The notes beneath the pieces are model-generated. The model was given only the letters and a program-made list of their open reading frames with translations. It was not told the DNA's origin and made no database searches. A DNA stretch of 64,000 bases, taken from the NCBI RefSeq assembly GCF_016679925.1, contig NZ_JAEQBW010000002.1, positions 310,001 to 374,000 of the forward strand. The letters are read 5' to 3'. This document shows positions 1 through 7,946 of the stretch, in pieces. This DNA comes from Marivirga aurantiaca. Its GTDB lineage: Bacteria > Bacteroidota > Bacteroidia > Cytophagales > Cyclobacteriaceae. Position numbers and translations under genes: made by a program. Every line of letters begins with the position of its first letter. The stretch's first letter is position 1.

Positions 1-798
1 TGTGAACAAAAGGAGGTTTCTTCAGAAAATTTAACTGAAAATCAAGAACATCAATCGACAGAATTTCAAATTTATACGGAAGAACAAAAGGCAATTATAG
101 ACGAACATTTGAAGAATGACGCTTGGCGCCATGATCTATATTCAAGAGAATATCAGGAAGCGATCAACAGAGGTTTGGAAAAAGACAGCACCATTTCCTA
201 TTTATGGCAGCAAAAGGCTATGCCTTTATTTAAACAAGGTAAATATGAAGTGGGGATGGAGTTTATCGATCAGGCGGTTAAATATGATCCCAGGCGTTAT
301 CAGGACTACCGGGCATTTATAAAATGTGTATTTGCTAAAACCTACAAGGCTGCAATTATAGATTTTGAAGATTGTAAAAAGAAATACGGAAATAGCTTTG
401 TGATGGATCATACTTATGATTTTTACATCGCATTGTCTTACCTGCAATTGAATGAATTTGAGAAAGCAGAACAAATTTTTGAGAAAGACCATGCATGGCA
501 GCTCATAGAAAAAGGCGAAGACTGGCTCCATCATTTGGATTTATTTTACTATGGCATAAGCAGATATGAACAAAGAAATTATACGGGAGCTATTGAAATG
601 TTCGACCAGGCCCTGGCATTTTATCCGGATTTTTCTGATGTACAAGTCTATAAAGCTAAGTGCTTAAGCAAATTAGGGAAAACTGAAGAGGCTGAGAAGT
701 TATATAAAATTGCTGAAATAAATGGAAGAAAAGGCTTTACTATAAATGAAGATAATGCAATATATGAACGCTACCCCTATCAAATGAGGTGGCATTAA
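1..798 (+). CDS. TPR-like probable lipoprotein, 5' end outside window
   Basis: The reading frame is open from the first base, so the gene begins upstream of the window. The first codon read is Cys, followed by a polar Glu/Ser/Asn-rich stretch, as in the mature N terminus of a Bacteroidota lipoprotein; the lipobox itself is not visible. The rest consists of helical repeats with TPR-type spacing: alternating small and aromatic residues in a segment around nt 200-300, one around 420-490 and one around 590-700. The last segment has the typical end YKAKCLSKLGKTEEAEKLYK. TPR proteins usually act as protein-protein scaffolds; no enzyme motif is seen. The repeat nature is fairly clear, the lipoprotein reading is inference, and the function is unknown. 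Confidence 0.7.
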   Translation, partial: CEQKEVSSENLTENQEHQSTEFQIYTEEQKAIIDEHLKNDAWRHDLYSREYQEAINRGLEKDSTISYLWQQKAMPLFKQGKYEVGMEFIDQAVKYDPRRYQDYRAFIKCVFAKTYKAAIIDFEDCKKKYGNSFVMDHTYDFYIALSYLQLNEFEKAEQIFEKDHAWQLIEKGEDWLHHLDLFYYGISRYEQRNYTGAIEMFDQALAFYPDFSDVQVYKAKCLSKLGKTEEAEKLYKIAEINGRKGFTINEDNAIYERYPYQMRWH

Positions 799-1563
799 AG
801 AAAACCTTTTTATAACAAGCCATGACAGGATTCGTGAATGAAGTCCCCAAGTCGGTACCTCAAAGAGGTCAGACTTGTTGAGTACCTGAAAGGTTGGCCA
901 GGGAATTATGCTGGCAGAGTGCTCCTATGGGATGTCGGACGTTTTCAAAGTGCCTGACATTGCTCGCTGGATACAATAAAAACGCTATTCAATTCGGTAT
1001 TTCAAAGAAGCCAGAGATGCGAGCCTTTCCCTACTAAAACCTGTCTGACTTGCTGACCAGGAATCCTGCTTCCTAACAAAAACCACCAAGTATTCTCCGA
1101 TGGTTTTATTACCAATGTCGGACACTAACCTTTACTGAATTAGCTAATCAGGAATTAAGATTGAACTTTACAGCTAAAGCTAGCGCAGTGCTTCATTCAA
1201 TGTCAGACATTTGCATTCCCCGCAGACTTTTTATCTTAGTATTGGAACTCTCCCCTTTTCTTTCAATAGCATCGGGAGGGGCAGGGGGATTATGGCTTCA
1301 ACTAGCTGAAAAACCAGAAAAGAAACCCCTTTTTCAACCCTCCCCATCATTTAACACCTAAACTACTACCTACTTATAGGTATTTTGCTGTGCTATTCGA
1401 TGAAATATTAGGATTAGATAAGGCAATCGTTTATGTTCAACACTTTGAATACAGTAACCGGCTTAAAGCTGTGTGTAAATGTTGGTAAGCTTTTACAATC
1501 GCTTGTTGTGGGTTACTTAAAAATATATTGTAAGTATGTGTACCTTGAGGTGCACATATCCAC
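799..1563. other. 765-base intergenic stretch, no convincing gene
   Basis: No frame here shows protein-like composition; the 66-codon frame near 1161-1361 looks spurious. The sequence is irregular and repeat-rich. An ATGTC(G/A)GAC motif occurs at 932-940, 1115-1123 and 1200-1208, with inverted forms near 953 and 1038. The copy at 1199-1211 (AATGTCAGACATT) is a near-perfect palindrome. Just before the next gene, 1537-1556 can form a 9-bp hairpin (TGTGTACCT / AGGTGCACA, one G-U). It reads like decayed or repeat-seeded DNA. Confidence 0.4.
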
Positions 1564-2394
1564 ATGTTGACATTCATTATGGAGAGACTTTTTACATATA
1601 TCGTAATCGGACTTTTAGTCGGATGTACCTCATACAAAGAGACATGTAGAAAAGGATTGCCTGAAAAACAATATGACTTTCTTGTAGATATTAAAAGACA
1701 ATCGAATTTTAACTATTTAGAGGCAATCGTTGATTTCCGTCAGTTTGGAGCTTATTCTAAAAATTTATGGGTTAGAAAGTCTGAAAGCCTAAAAATAGTT
1801 TATTCTTCATTAAAGCAAATTGGCCTTAAAAGATTCATTTCCGAAGAAGAATTTAATAAGCCATTATTTACTGACCACTGGGCAGAAACCTCTTGGGCAA
1901 ATAAGTCTATAAATCAAATAGTACAAAACCTTATCCAATCTTATTCCGATACAACTGGATTTGACAAATACTACATAGAATTTTGGAATCGTAGAAAAGC
2001 TGACAAAAATGAATCCGTTGTTTTACAAATATTAACTGACATCATGAGTACATATGATTCTGATACAAACCCCGAGAAATTGCATTGGAAATTGGAACCT
2101 ACCCTTACGAGACTTCTTTATTTTGAGGTAAAACTTAAAGAAAGTGATTCCTTGACACTAAAGAAAACAAACATTGATTACCACAAATACTTAAAAAGTA
2201 TAGGTTTGTATTCTTCGGCCAACAATTTAATTCGCTATGAAAATGAACTTCTATTTGGCGAATCAGAAAGTCAGGATACCGACTATGTGGAATTGATAAA
2301 CCAAATTGAGACTGACTCTGTGAACTGTGAGGAATATTGGAATTGGAGACAGAGCGCAGAGTGGTTTACTGCAATTTATGATTATGGACCTTGA
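1564..2394 (+). CDS. Hypothetical lipoprotein, 276 aa
   Basis: The family is not recognised. The N terminus carries a lipoprotein signal: hydrophobic run YIVIGLLVG followed by Cys (lipobox LLVGC), then a polar mature region. The ATG at 1579 (MERLFTYIVIG) gives a more normal signal peptide than the one at 1564 and may be the true start. The mature part is polar, rich in Lys, Asn, Ser and Trp, with no recognisable catalytic motif. The gene stands alone, with an intergenic region before it and a long imperfect palindrome directly after it, an arrangement like a mobile gene cassette. It is probably anchored in the inner or outer membrane facing the periplasm; its role is unknown. Confidence 0.7.
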   Translation: MLTFIMERLFTYIVIGLLVGCTSYKETCRKGLPEKQYDFLVDIKRQSNFNYLEAIVDFRQFGAYSKNLWVRKSESLKIVYSSLKQIGLKRFISEEEFNKPLFTDHWAETSWANKSINQIVQNLIQSYSDTTGFDKYYIEFWNRRKADKNESVVLQILTDIMSTYDSDTNPEKLHWKLEPTLTRLLYFEVKLKESDSLTLKKTNIDYHKYLKSIGLYSSANNLIRYENELLFGESESQDTDYVELINQIETDSVNCEEYWNWRQSAEWFTAIYDYGP

Positions 2395-2412
2395 AAGAAA
2401 AAAACAACGAAA

Positions 2413-2494
2413 TGCCAACATTATGTATGAAATCATAGCAGTGCAAAGCCATCGCACGAACCAAAGCTACAGATTCATACATTAAGCGTTGGCA
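2413..2494 (+). repeat. 82-nt imperfect palindrome, attC-like
   Basis: Outer arms TGCCAAC (2413-2419) and GTTGGCA (2488-2494) are perfectly complementary. Inner arms ATGTATGAA (2423-2431) and TTCATACAT (2474-2482) are also complementary, and an innermost GTGC/GCAC pair lies at 2441-2444/2454-2457. Nested paired arms ending in GTTGG, placed directly behind a single gene, resemble an integron attC site. The outer heptamers do not match the strict RYYYAAC/GTTRRRY rule, so the assignment is tentative. Confidence 0.4.
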
Positions 2495-2566
2495 ACAACT
2501 TGCCTTAACGAACATATTGCAAAACCACTGATATAGAAATTACTGATTATGATTAAAAATACGATT

Positions 2567-2865
2567 ATGGAAAAATTAAAAAACATACATCCGGGCGAGG
2601 TGCTGCTGGAGGAATTTCTCAAACCACTGGAAGTTTCTGCCTATCGGCTTTCTAAAGATACTTTCATTCCGCAAACAAGAATAAGTGAAATCATCAAAGG
2701 AAGGAGAAAAATTACCGCTGACACGGCTTTAAGGTTGTCCAAATATTTTGCACCTCTGCCAAGTTTTGGTTGGGTCTGCAGGATGAGTTTGATATAGAAG
2801 AAGGGAAAATCAACAAGGAAGAAGAACTAAATAATATTCAACCTCTCAATACGAATGCGGCCTAA
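2567..2865 (+). pseudogene. higA: HigA-family antitoxin, frameshifted
   Basis: The first frame reads MEKLKNIHPGEVLLEEFLKP and then an XRE helix-turn-helix (SAYRLSKDTFIPQTRISEIIKGRR), which is the standard N-terminal part of HigA/VapI-type antidotes. After residue ~65 (RLSKYF) the frame is wrong. The expected family tail AKFWLGLQDEFDIEEGKINK is encoded in another frame from about 2759 and runs to a stop at 2863-2865. A small indel around 2745-2760 therefore breaks the gene, unless it is a sequencing error. No HigB toxin gene lies directly upstream, where it would normally sit. It is either a decayed solo antitoxin or a truncated DNA-binding protein that still carries its HTH. Confidence 0.7.
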
Positions 2866-2899
2866 ATGTTGTGGAGGTAAATATTCGTATATTCAAAAT

Positions 2900-3442
2900 A
2901 TGAAAGTAAATATTCCAGGTCTACATAATTCAGATATTAATCATTGGCAAAGCCATTTTGAAAGATTGATGCCGGATGAATTTTTCAGGGTGAACCAGGA
3001 AAACTGGGATGAACCGGACTGCGAAACCTGGATTGATACCATTGAAAAGGAGCTTTCTAATTTTAATCATCCAGACTTAATATTGATTGGACATTCTATT
3101 GGTTGCATTGCCATTCTGAAATGGTTTGAAAAATATCAGCATAAAATTAAAGGAGCATTATTGGTGGCACCTAGCGACTCAGAAAGAAAAAATTATCCCA
3201 AATACATAAATGGTTTCGTTCCTATTCCTAAAAATATTCAACCTTTTCCAACAATAGTGGTGGCAAGCATTAATGACCATGTTACGGAGCTTGACAGGTC
3301 AAAAGAATTTGCTAATAACTGGGGCAGTAAATTAGTGATATTGGAAAATGCGGGCCATATTGAATCCAAAAGTGGTTTTGGGAAATGGGATGTAGGATTG
3401 AAGTTGGTGAAAGAGTTGGAGAAAAACCATATTAAAAGGTAA
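2900..3442 (+). CDS. RBBP9/YdeN-family alpha/beta hydrolase
   Basis: About 180 aa, the usual size for this small serine-hydrolase family. The N-terminal PGLHNSDINHWQSHFE is the characteristic family opening. The nucleophile elbow is GHSIGC (Ser), the acid is likely the Asp in ASINDHVTE, and the His is in NAGHIESKSGFG, so the Ser-Asp-His triad is complete. The substrate is unknown; these proteins are cytoplasmic and often annotated as serine hydrolases. The ATG at 2900 gives the best family-like N terminus. It is a few residues shorter than usual before PGL, so the first beta strand may be trimmed or a few bases may be lost. It sits just behind the broken higA. Confidence 0.8.
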   Translation: MKVNIPGLHNSDINHWQSHFERLMPDEFFRVNQENWDEPDCETWIDTIEKELSNFNHPDLILIGHSIGCIAILKWFEKYQHKIKGALLVAPSDSERKNYPKYINGFVPIPKNIQPFPTIVVASINDHVTELDRSKEFANNWGSKLVILENAGHIESKSGFGKWDVGLKLVKELEKNHIKR

Positions 3443-3763
3443 CAGCATTAAATCATGTTATGTTAGATCAATAATTGAACAGTTGCTCCTCAAATTTTTT
3501 AATTTAGTTTTTGATCAGACCTTAAAACCCAATTTCTTAAATAGTGAACTATTGTTCCCTCCACAAAACCTTTGTTTTTAAAGCAGGGAATGTTGATCGT
3601 GTTGTGCTGGAAGCTTACGCTAATGAGGCGCCCTTCAGCAGGACACTATCATGGGCGTAAGCTTATTTCCATTGACAACAGACAAAATTAGAAAAACTGA
3701 TTTTTGAAATGGATGTTTTTCCCAAAAGGGATAAAAAATGAATAGTCTGAGATGATTTTTAAA
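3443..3763. other. Intergenic stretch with a 10-bp inverted repeat
   Basis: No gene is apparent. AAGCTTACGC at 3611-3620 and GCGTAAGCTT at 3655-3664 form perfect 10-bp arms around a 34-nt spacer. This could be a terminator-like hairpin for the hydrolase gene (no T run follows) or a remnant of a mobile element. The rest shows no clear signal until the operator-like repeats before the MerC gene. Confidence 0.4.
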
Positions 3764-3818
3764 TGCAATATAGTTGCGTTTATTTTATTTACTGTTATGT
3801 TTGCAAATAGATTGCGTT
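3764..3818 (+). promoter_or_regulatory. Promoter with two operator-like repeats (Fur/Zur-type candidate)
   Basis: Two similar 17-mers occur 38 bp apart: TGCAATATAGTTGCGTT (3764-3780) and TGCAAATAGATTGCGTT (3802-3818), identical at 12 of 17 positions. Each is an interrupted palindrome TGCAA-N5/6-TTGCG. A Bacteroidota promoter is superimposed: -33 TTG at 3774-3776, then exactly 19 bp, then a -7 box TATGTTTG (TAnnTTTG) at 3796-3803. The first repeat thus covers the -33 and the second overlaps the -7 box and probable start point. This geometry suggests repression. That the repressor is a Fur-family metalloregulator is inference from the TGCAA/TTGCA-type palindrome and the MerC target. Confidence 0.5.
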
Positions 3819-3836
3819 AACAGATGTGTGAAGAAG

Positions 3837-4229
3837 ATGAAAAATAGATTTTTTAGTGTCCCGCTTGATTTTTTAGGAATTTCCACCTCCTTATTATGCG
3901 CTATCCATTGTGCTTTTCTACCCTTCTTCCTGAGTTTCACTTCTTTGGCAGGCCTTCACTTTTTGGCAAATCCCTGGGTAGAATATTCGGTGATTGTAAT
4001 TAGTTTAGGTTTGGCTTTGTTGTCACTCTTTCCTGCCTATAATAAATATCATTATCACTTTGCTCCATTATTAGTGGTGGGACTTGGTTTTTTGTTGATA
4101 GGCCTGGGACAGCTTTTGGGCGAGTCAGATTCTGAGATTATTTTTACCGCATTAGGAGCCGCCTTTGTTGCATTTGCACACGGATTGAATTGGTACTTTA
4201 TTACTCGCCTAAAGAATACCGCATGTTAA
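3837..4229 (+). CDS. MerC-domain membrane protein
   Basis: About 130 aa with four hydrophobic helices. The first contains the family signature LLCAIHCAFLPFF, a Cys-x-x-x-Cys pair within the membrane as in MerC mercury transporters. It ends in a His/Tyr-containing helix (FAHGLNWYFITR). In mer operons MerC carries Hg(II) across the inner membrane; free-standing Bacteroidota members probably handle another metal, but that is inference. The ATG at 3837 is preferred over a TTG at 3774, because the promoter and second operator lie between them. No mercuric reductase or merR is nearby, which argues against a mercury-resistance locus. The two operator repeats upstream suggest metal-responsive control. 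Confidence 0.78.
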   Translation: MKNRFFSVPLDFLGISTSLLCAIHCAFLPFFLSFTSLAGLHFLANPWVEYSVIVISLGLALLSLFPAYNKYHYHFAPLLVVGLGFLLIGLGQLLGESDSEIIFTALGAAFVAFAHGLNWYFITRLKNTAC

Positions 4230-4332
4230 TAAAAGTTTTATTGTGAAAAGTGATTTAAAAATTTAGGAGAATAATAAAGATTTTCTTTTAATAACTTTTA
4301 TTAATATATAAGTATTTTTTATTATTGTTCTT

Positions 4333-6450
4333 ATGCGGCAATCATGGAACAGGTATGCTTTTATCAGGTTTGTACTGTTTTTGGCAATAGGCATTATTGC
4401 AGGTGTATTTCTTCCTGAATATTTCACTTTTGTTTTTTGCTTGTTGATATTGCTTGCCTTTTCCTATTTTGCTGTTCACTTGTTAAGAGGGAGCCAGTTC
4501 AAGATTTCCCTCTCAATTTCCTTTAGCGTGATGGCATTTTTAATTTGTTTTGCCTTTGGTTATCTGAATGCTTATTGGCAAGCTGAAAAACATGCATCTA
4601 ATCATTTACTTAGTTTTGATGAAACGGAAATTGAAGCATTTGATGGAAAATTGATCAATAGAGGAAAACCTACTCCTAAAACCTATGGGTTTAAGGCTTC
4701 TGTTTCCCGGCTGAAAATAGCAGGCCAGTGGTATCCGGTAACCGGAAAAGTCCTTTTGTACCTTGAAAAAGATAGCATTTCTGAAAAGTTACAGTATGGG
4801 GATGTTCTTTTGGTAAAAGGAAAGTTGTCGGAACTGGAACCTCCAAGAAATCCACTGGAATTTAATTACAAACGTTTCCTGGGATTTGACCAGATTTACC
4901 ATCAGCAATATATTCCTCAATCTGATTTTATAAAAATTGATAGCAGCAAGGGAAATTCTATAATAGCCGCCTCTATCAAAACCGGACAATTTTTAGAGGA
5001 ACAACTAGATAAATATATCACAAATCCCCGCTCACTGGCTATTACCAAAGCTCTTACTCTGGGTGTTAAGGATGAATTGGACAATGATTTGAGGAATGCT
5101 TATGCCACTGCCGGAGCCATGCATGTTTTGGCTGTTAGCGGTTTACATGTAGGGATTATCTTTTTAATAGTGGCTTCTTTGCTTAGGAAATGGCGATATC
5201 ATAAAAATGGAAGATTCTTTTTTGCCTGTGTCAGCTTGTTTGTTTTATGGTTCTATGCATTCATTACCGGCTTATCTCCATCGGTTCTGAGAGCAGCAAC
5301 GATGTTTAGTTTTATCATTATTGCACAGTCAGCCAGAAAGCGCACCAATATTTATAATACTTTGGCGGCATCTGCCTTTGTTTTACTTTCCTTCGATCCG
5401 TACTTACTGTTTTCGGTGGGTTTCCAGCTTTCCTACCTGGCAGTACTGGGAATAGTTTTTTTTCAACCCAAGCTCTATAAATTATTACAATTTAAGTATG
5501 TTCTTGCAGATAAAATATGGGCTATTACCTGCGTTTCTGTTGCTGCCCAATTGGCCACAGCTCCATTAGGATTGTTGTATTTCCATCAATTCCCTACCTA
5601 CTTTTTCTTGTCCAACCTCGTGGTTATACCGGCAGCCTTTGTGATCCTCAATAGCACATTGGTGCTGCTATCTATTTCCTTTCTCCCTGCTTTGGCCACA
5701 GTGTGGGGATCGCTGATCGATTACTTTATCCAGGGAGTAAATTTTCTGGTCTTCGGATTGGATGTTTTTCCCAAAAGTACAATTGATGGAATATTTATCA
5801 CTACAGCTGAAGCCTGGGCCATATACTTAATGATAGCATGCATGGCTCTCATCATAGCAGAAAGAAAATCCGGCTATCTGGTAGCTGCTTTTATGTTAAG
5901 CATAGGCTTTTCTGTTTCATTGATTGCCCGACAAATAGAAAATGCTAATACCAATTATTTAACTGTTTATGATGTGGGTAATACAAATGCTATGGCTGTA
6001 AGATCCGGGTTTGACCAGTTTTTGTGGGTATCTGAAGAATTGGCTGCAGACAAAAATAAATTACGATTTCATGTATATCCCAGCCAGTTACAAGCAGGTA
6101 TTGCAGATTTTCATCCGGATAAATTCGAACCCAAAAACCAATTGAATATTTTTAAAAAGTGGCAGGGGATTAGTTTCTCTGTTTGGCAGAATAAGACAAT
6201 AGCTTATTGGGATGTTAAGGCTTCTGACAGCATTCACTTAGCAGAGGAACTCCCCATAGATTTGCTGATCCTTAGCAATGATGCTGTTCGTAAGCCTGAA
6301 CAAATTCGTCAATTCTTCAGGCCCGCACTAATAATTATAGATGCATCTAATTCTTATTTCACCATTCAAAAGTTAAAAGCTAATTTTGAGGAGGAAAATA
6401 TCGACTTTTATGTCGTGAGTGAAAAAGGAGCTTTTGAATTAAAAATTTGA
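4333..6450 (+). CDS. comEC: ComEC/Rec2-family DNA-uptake channel protein
   Basis: 705 aa, an integral membrane protein. The N terminus has several helices and a soluble DUF4131-type region (~30-200). The Competence domain starts near residue 234 (LTLGVKDELDNDLRNAYATAGAMHVLAVSGLHVGI), with the diagnostic SGLHV around residue 270, followed by many membrane helices to ~540. ComEC forms the inner-membrane channel that brings single-stranded DNA into the cytoplasm. The C-terminal part begins like a metallo-beta-lactamase domain (VYDVGNTNAMAV) but is only ~160 residues and contains no HxHxDH motif, so the nuclease domain seen in longer ComEC proteins is reduced. The stop codon is followed 2 nt later by the next gene, suggesting cotranscription. 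Confidence 0.88.
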   Translation: MRQSWNRYAFIRFVLFLAIGIIAGVFLPEYFTFVFCLLILLAFSYFAVHLLRGSQFKISLSISFSVMAFLICFAFGYLNAYWQAEKHASNHLLSFDETEIEAFDGKLINRGKPTPKTYGFKASVSRLKIAGQWYPVTGKVLLYLEKDSISEKLQYGDVLLVKGKLSELEPPRNPLEFNYKRFLGFDQIYHQQYIPQSDFIKIDSSKGNSIIAASIKTGQFLEEQLDKYITNPRSLAITKALTLGVKDELDNDLRNAYATAGAMHVLAVSGLHVGIIFLIVASLLRKWRYHKNGRFFFACVSLFVLWFYAFITGLSPSVLRAATMFSFIIIAQSARKRTNIYNTLAASAFVLLSFDPYLLFSVGFQLSYLAVLGIVFFQPKLYKLLQFKYVLADKIWAITCVSVAAQLATAPLGLLYFHQFPTYFFLSNLVVIPAAFVILNSTLVLLSISFLPALATVWGSLIDYFIQGVNFLVFGLDVFPKSTIDGIFITTAEAWAIYLMIACMALIIAERKSGYLVAAFMLSIGFSVSLIARQIENANTNYLTVYDVGNTNAMAVRSGFDQFLWVSEELAADKNKLRFHVYPSQLQAGIADFHPDKFEPKNQLNIFKKWQGISFSVWQNKTIAYWDVKASDSIHLAEELPIDLLILSNDAVRKPEQIRQFFRPALIIIDASNSYFTIQKLKANFEEENIDFYVVSEKGAFELKI

Positions 6451-6452
6451 TC

Positions 6453-7226
6453 ATGGAATTTACAAAAATAGAAATCAAAGACAGAATTGGATACATCACT
6501 TTAAACAGACCTGATAAACGAAATGCTTTAAGTTACGAATTTGTAGCTGAGCTAAAACAAGCTTTTGGAGAGTTAAAAACCAATGATGATGCTAAGGTAA
6601 TTGTATTACGTGCTGAAGGAAAAGCCTTTTGTGCCGGTGCGGACTTAGCTTATATTCAAGGTTTGCAGAATAACACTTATGAAGAGAATTTGGAGGACTC
6701 CAATCATCTGAAAGAATTGTTTTACGAAATTTATACCTATCCAAAAGTAGTGATTGCCCAGGTGCAGGGACATGCTTTGGCAGGCGGTTGTGGATTGGCA
6801 ACTGTTTGCGATTTTTCATTTACAGTGCCCGAGGCCAAGTTTGGTTATACAGAAGTAAAGATTGGATTTATTCCGGCTATTGTAAAAGTCTTCCTTTTAA
6901 GAAAAATAGGGGAGGGCAAAGCCAAAGAATTGTTGCTTTCCGGACAGCTATATACTGCTGAACAAGCACAAAATTTTGGACTTGTTAATGCAGTTATTCC
7001 TGCAGAAGAGCTTGTGAGCCATGTTGAGAAATTTGCACAGCAGCTGATCACACAAAACTCAGGACAATCCATGGCTTTTACCAAGCAAATGATAGCGGAA
7101 GTGCAGGAAAAGAGCTTAGAAGAAGGTTTGCAATATGCAGCAGAGCAAAATGCAAAAGCAAGGGCTTCCGAAGATTGCAAAAAAGGTATAGCAGCTTTCT
7201 TAAATAAAGAAACGCCTGTTTGGTAA
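6453..7226 (+). CDS. Enoyl-CoA hydratase/isomerase family protein
   Basis: 257 aa, a typical crotonase-fold length. It opens IGYITLNRPDKRNALSYEF; the CoA/oxyanion-hole segment AFCAGADLAYIQ and the second segment HALAGGCGLATVCDF are clear. Of the two catalytic Glu residues of classical enoyl-CoA hydratase, the one in the GGGCEL context is replaced by Gly (GGCGLA). The second is kept in FGYTEVKIGFIPA. This pattern fits isomerases or specialised hydratases in branched-chain amino acid or fatty acid breakdown better than textbook crotonase. ATG 6453 is chosen over the in-frame TTG at 6447. The gene starts 2 nt after the comEC stop, so the two are probably cotranscribed without a functional link. 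Confidence 0.85.
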   Translation: MEFTKIEIKDRIGYITLNRPDKRNALSYEFVAELKQAFGELKTNDDAKVIVLRAEGKAFCAGADLAYIQGLQNNTYEENLEDSNHLKELFYEIYTYPKVVIAQVQGHALAGGCGLATVCDFSFTVPEAKFGYTEVKIGFIPAIVKVFLLRKIGEGKAKELLLSGQLYTAEQAQNFGLVNAVIPAEELVSHVEKFAQQLITQNSGQSMAFTKQMIAEVQEKSLEEGLQYAAEQNAKARASEDCKKGIAAFLNKETPVW

Positions 7227-7268
7227 TTTGTTTCTTAATAAGGAAACCTTTATATTGATTTTGGAGTT

Positions 7269-7622
7269 ATGGAATTGAAGAAAAAATTTGAAATTAAAAT
7301 CCTAACTGAGGCAAGATTATTTATTGAAAAATTAGATCAGAAAACGAAAGAGAAAGTACTCTATAATTTAAAGAAAGCTCAGTATGTAAATGATGCGACA
7401 GTTTTTAAAAAACTTAATGACAGTATCTGGGAATTCAGGACTTTATATAAAGGTAGTTCCATCAGAATATTAGCATTTTGGGATAAAGAAGAATACCAAT
7501 CTTTTGTTTTGGCAACTCATGGTTTTAATAAAAAAACTAATAAAGCTCCCAAAAATGAAATTGAAAAAGCTGAATTAATAAAGAGGGGATACTTTAATCA
7601 AAAAGAAGATGAAAGAAAATGA
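7269..7622 (+). CDS. RelE/HigB-like toxin (type II TA)
   Basis: 117 aa. The segment KKLNDSIWEFRTLYKGSSIRILAFWDKEEYQSFVLATHGFNKKTNKAPKNEIEKA is characteristic of the phage Gp49-like/HigB branch of RelE toxins: W-E-F-R, then a beta strand with R-I-L-A-F, then the hydrophobic strand ending H-G-F-x-K-K. Family members cut mRNA on the ribosome. The next gene overlaps by 14 nt and encodes an XRE antitoxin, giving the toxin-first order of higBA. Expression is probably autoregulated through the antitoxin HTH. The family assignment is strong; activity is not shown by sequence. Confidence 0.85.
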   Translation: MELKKKFEIKILTEARLFIEKLDQKTKEKVLYNLKKAQYVNDATVFKKLNDSIWEFRTLYKGSSIRILAFWDKEEYQSFVLATHGFNKKTNKAPKNEIEKAELIKRGYFNQKEDERK

Positions 7623-7938
7623 AAAATTTGAAACAGTTTCATTAGATGAAATGCTGGATAAGCATATAGGGAGACAGGGTTCATCAAGCAGAGATAAGTT
7701 TGAAGAAGAATTGCGTATTGAATTATTAGGATCAGCTATCAAACAAGCCAGAAAGAAAAAAAAACTCACACAATCGCAGTTAGGAGAATTGGTGGGTGTA
7801 AAAAAAGCACAAATTTCTAAGCTTGAAAATAGCCTTACGAACGCCCGATTTGATACTGTTTTAAAAGTTTTTAAAGCGCTCAATGCAAAAGTAAGCTTTC
7901 ATGTTGAAATGGATGATCGTCAATTAGATCTTTCATAA
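7609..7938 (+). CDS. XRE-family antitoxin (HigA-like)
   Basis: 109 aa. The middle-to-C-terminal part contains a clear helix-turn-helix: KKKKLTQSQLGELVGVKKAQISKLENSLTNARFDTVLKVFKAL. The N-terminal ~45 residues are charged and probably contact the toxin. The gene overlaps the toxin gene by 14 nt, so the two are translationally linked. It should bind the operon promoter upstream of 7269 and neutralise the toxin. The pair lies between housekeeping genes (crotonase-family and recQ) and ends 8 nt before recQ, so recQ may be read from the same transcript. Confidence 0.87.
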   Translation: MKENEKFETVSLDEMLDKHIGRQGSSSRDKFEEELRIELLGSAIKQARKKKKLTQSQLGELVGVKKAQISKLENSLTNARFDTVLKVFKALNAKVSFHVEMDDRQLDLS

Positions 7939-7946
7939 GCTAACGT

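Noticed and set aside
1161-1361. 66-codon open frame in the 799-1563 gap
   Set aside because: Composition is not protein-like, no start context, and it ends in low-complexity Pro/Lys/Phe sequence.
3837-4229. Mercury-resistance operon
   Set aside because: Only a MerC-like protein is present; no merR, merA, merT or merP nearby.
7230-7247. GTTTCTT/AGGAAAC hairpin after the crotonase-family gene as terminator
   Set aside because: Only 7 bp of weak A-T pairing with a G-U and just CTTTAT afterwards; too weak to list.
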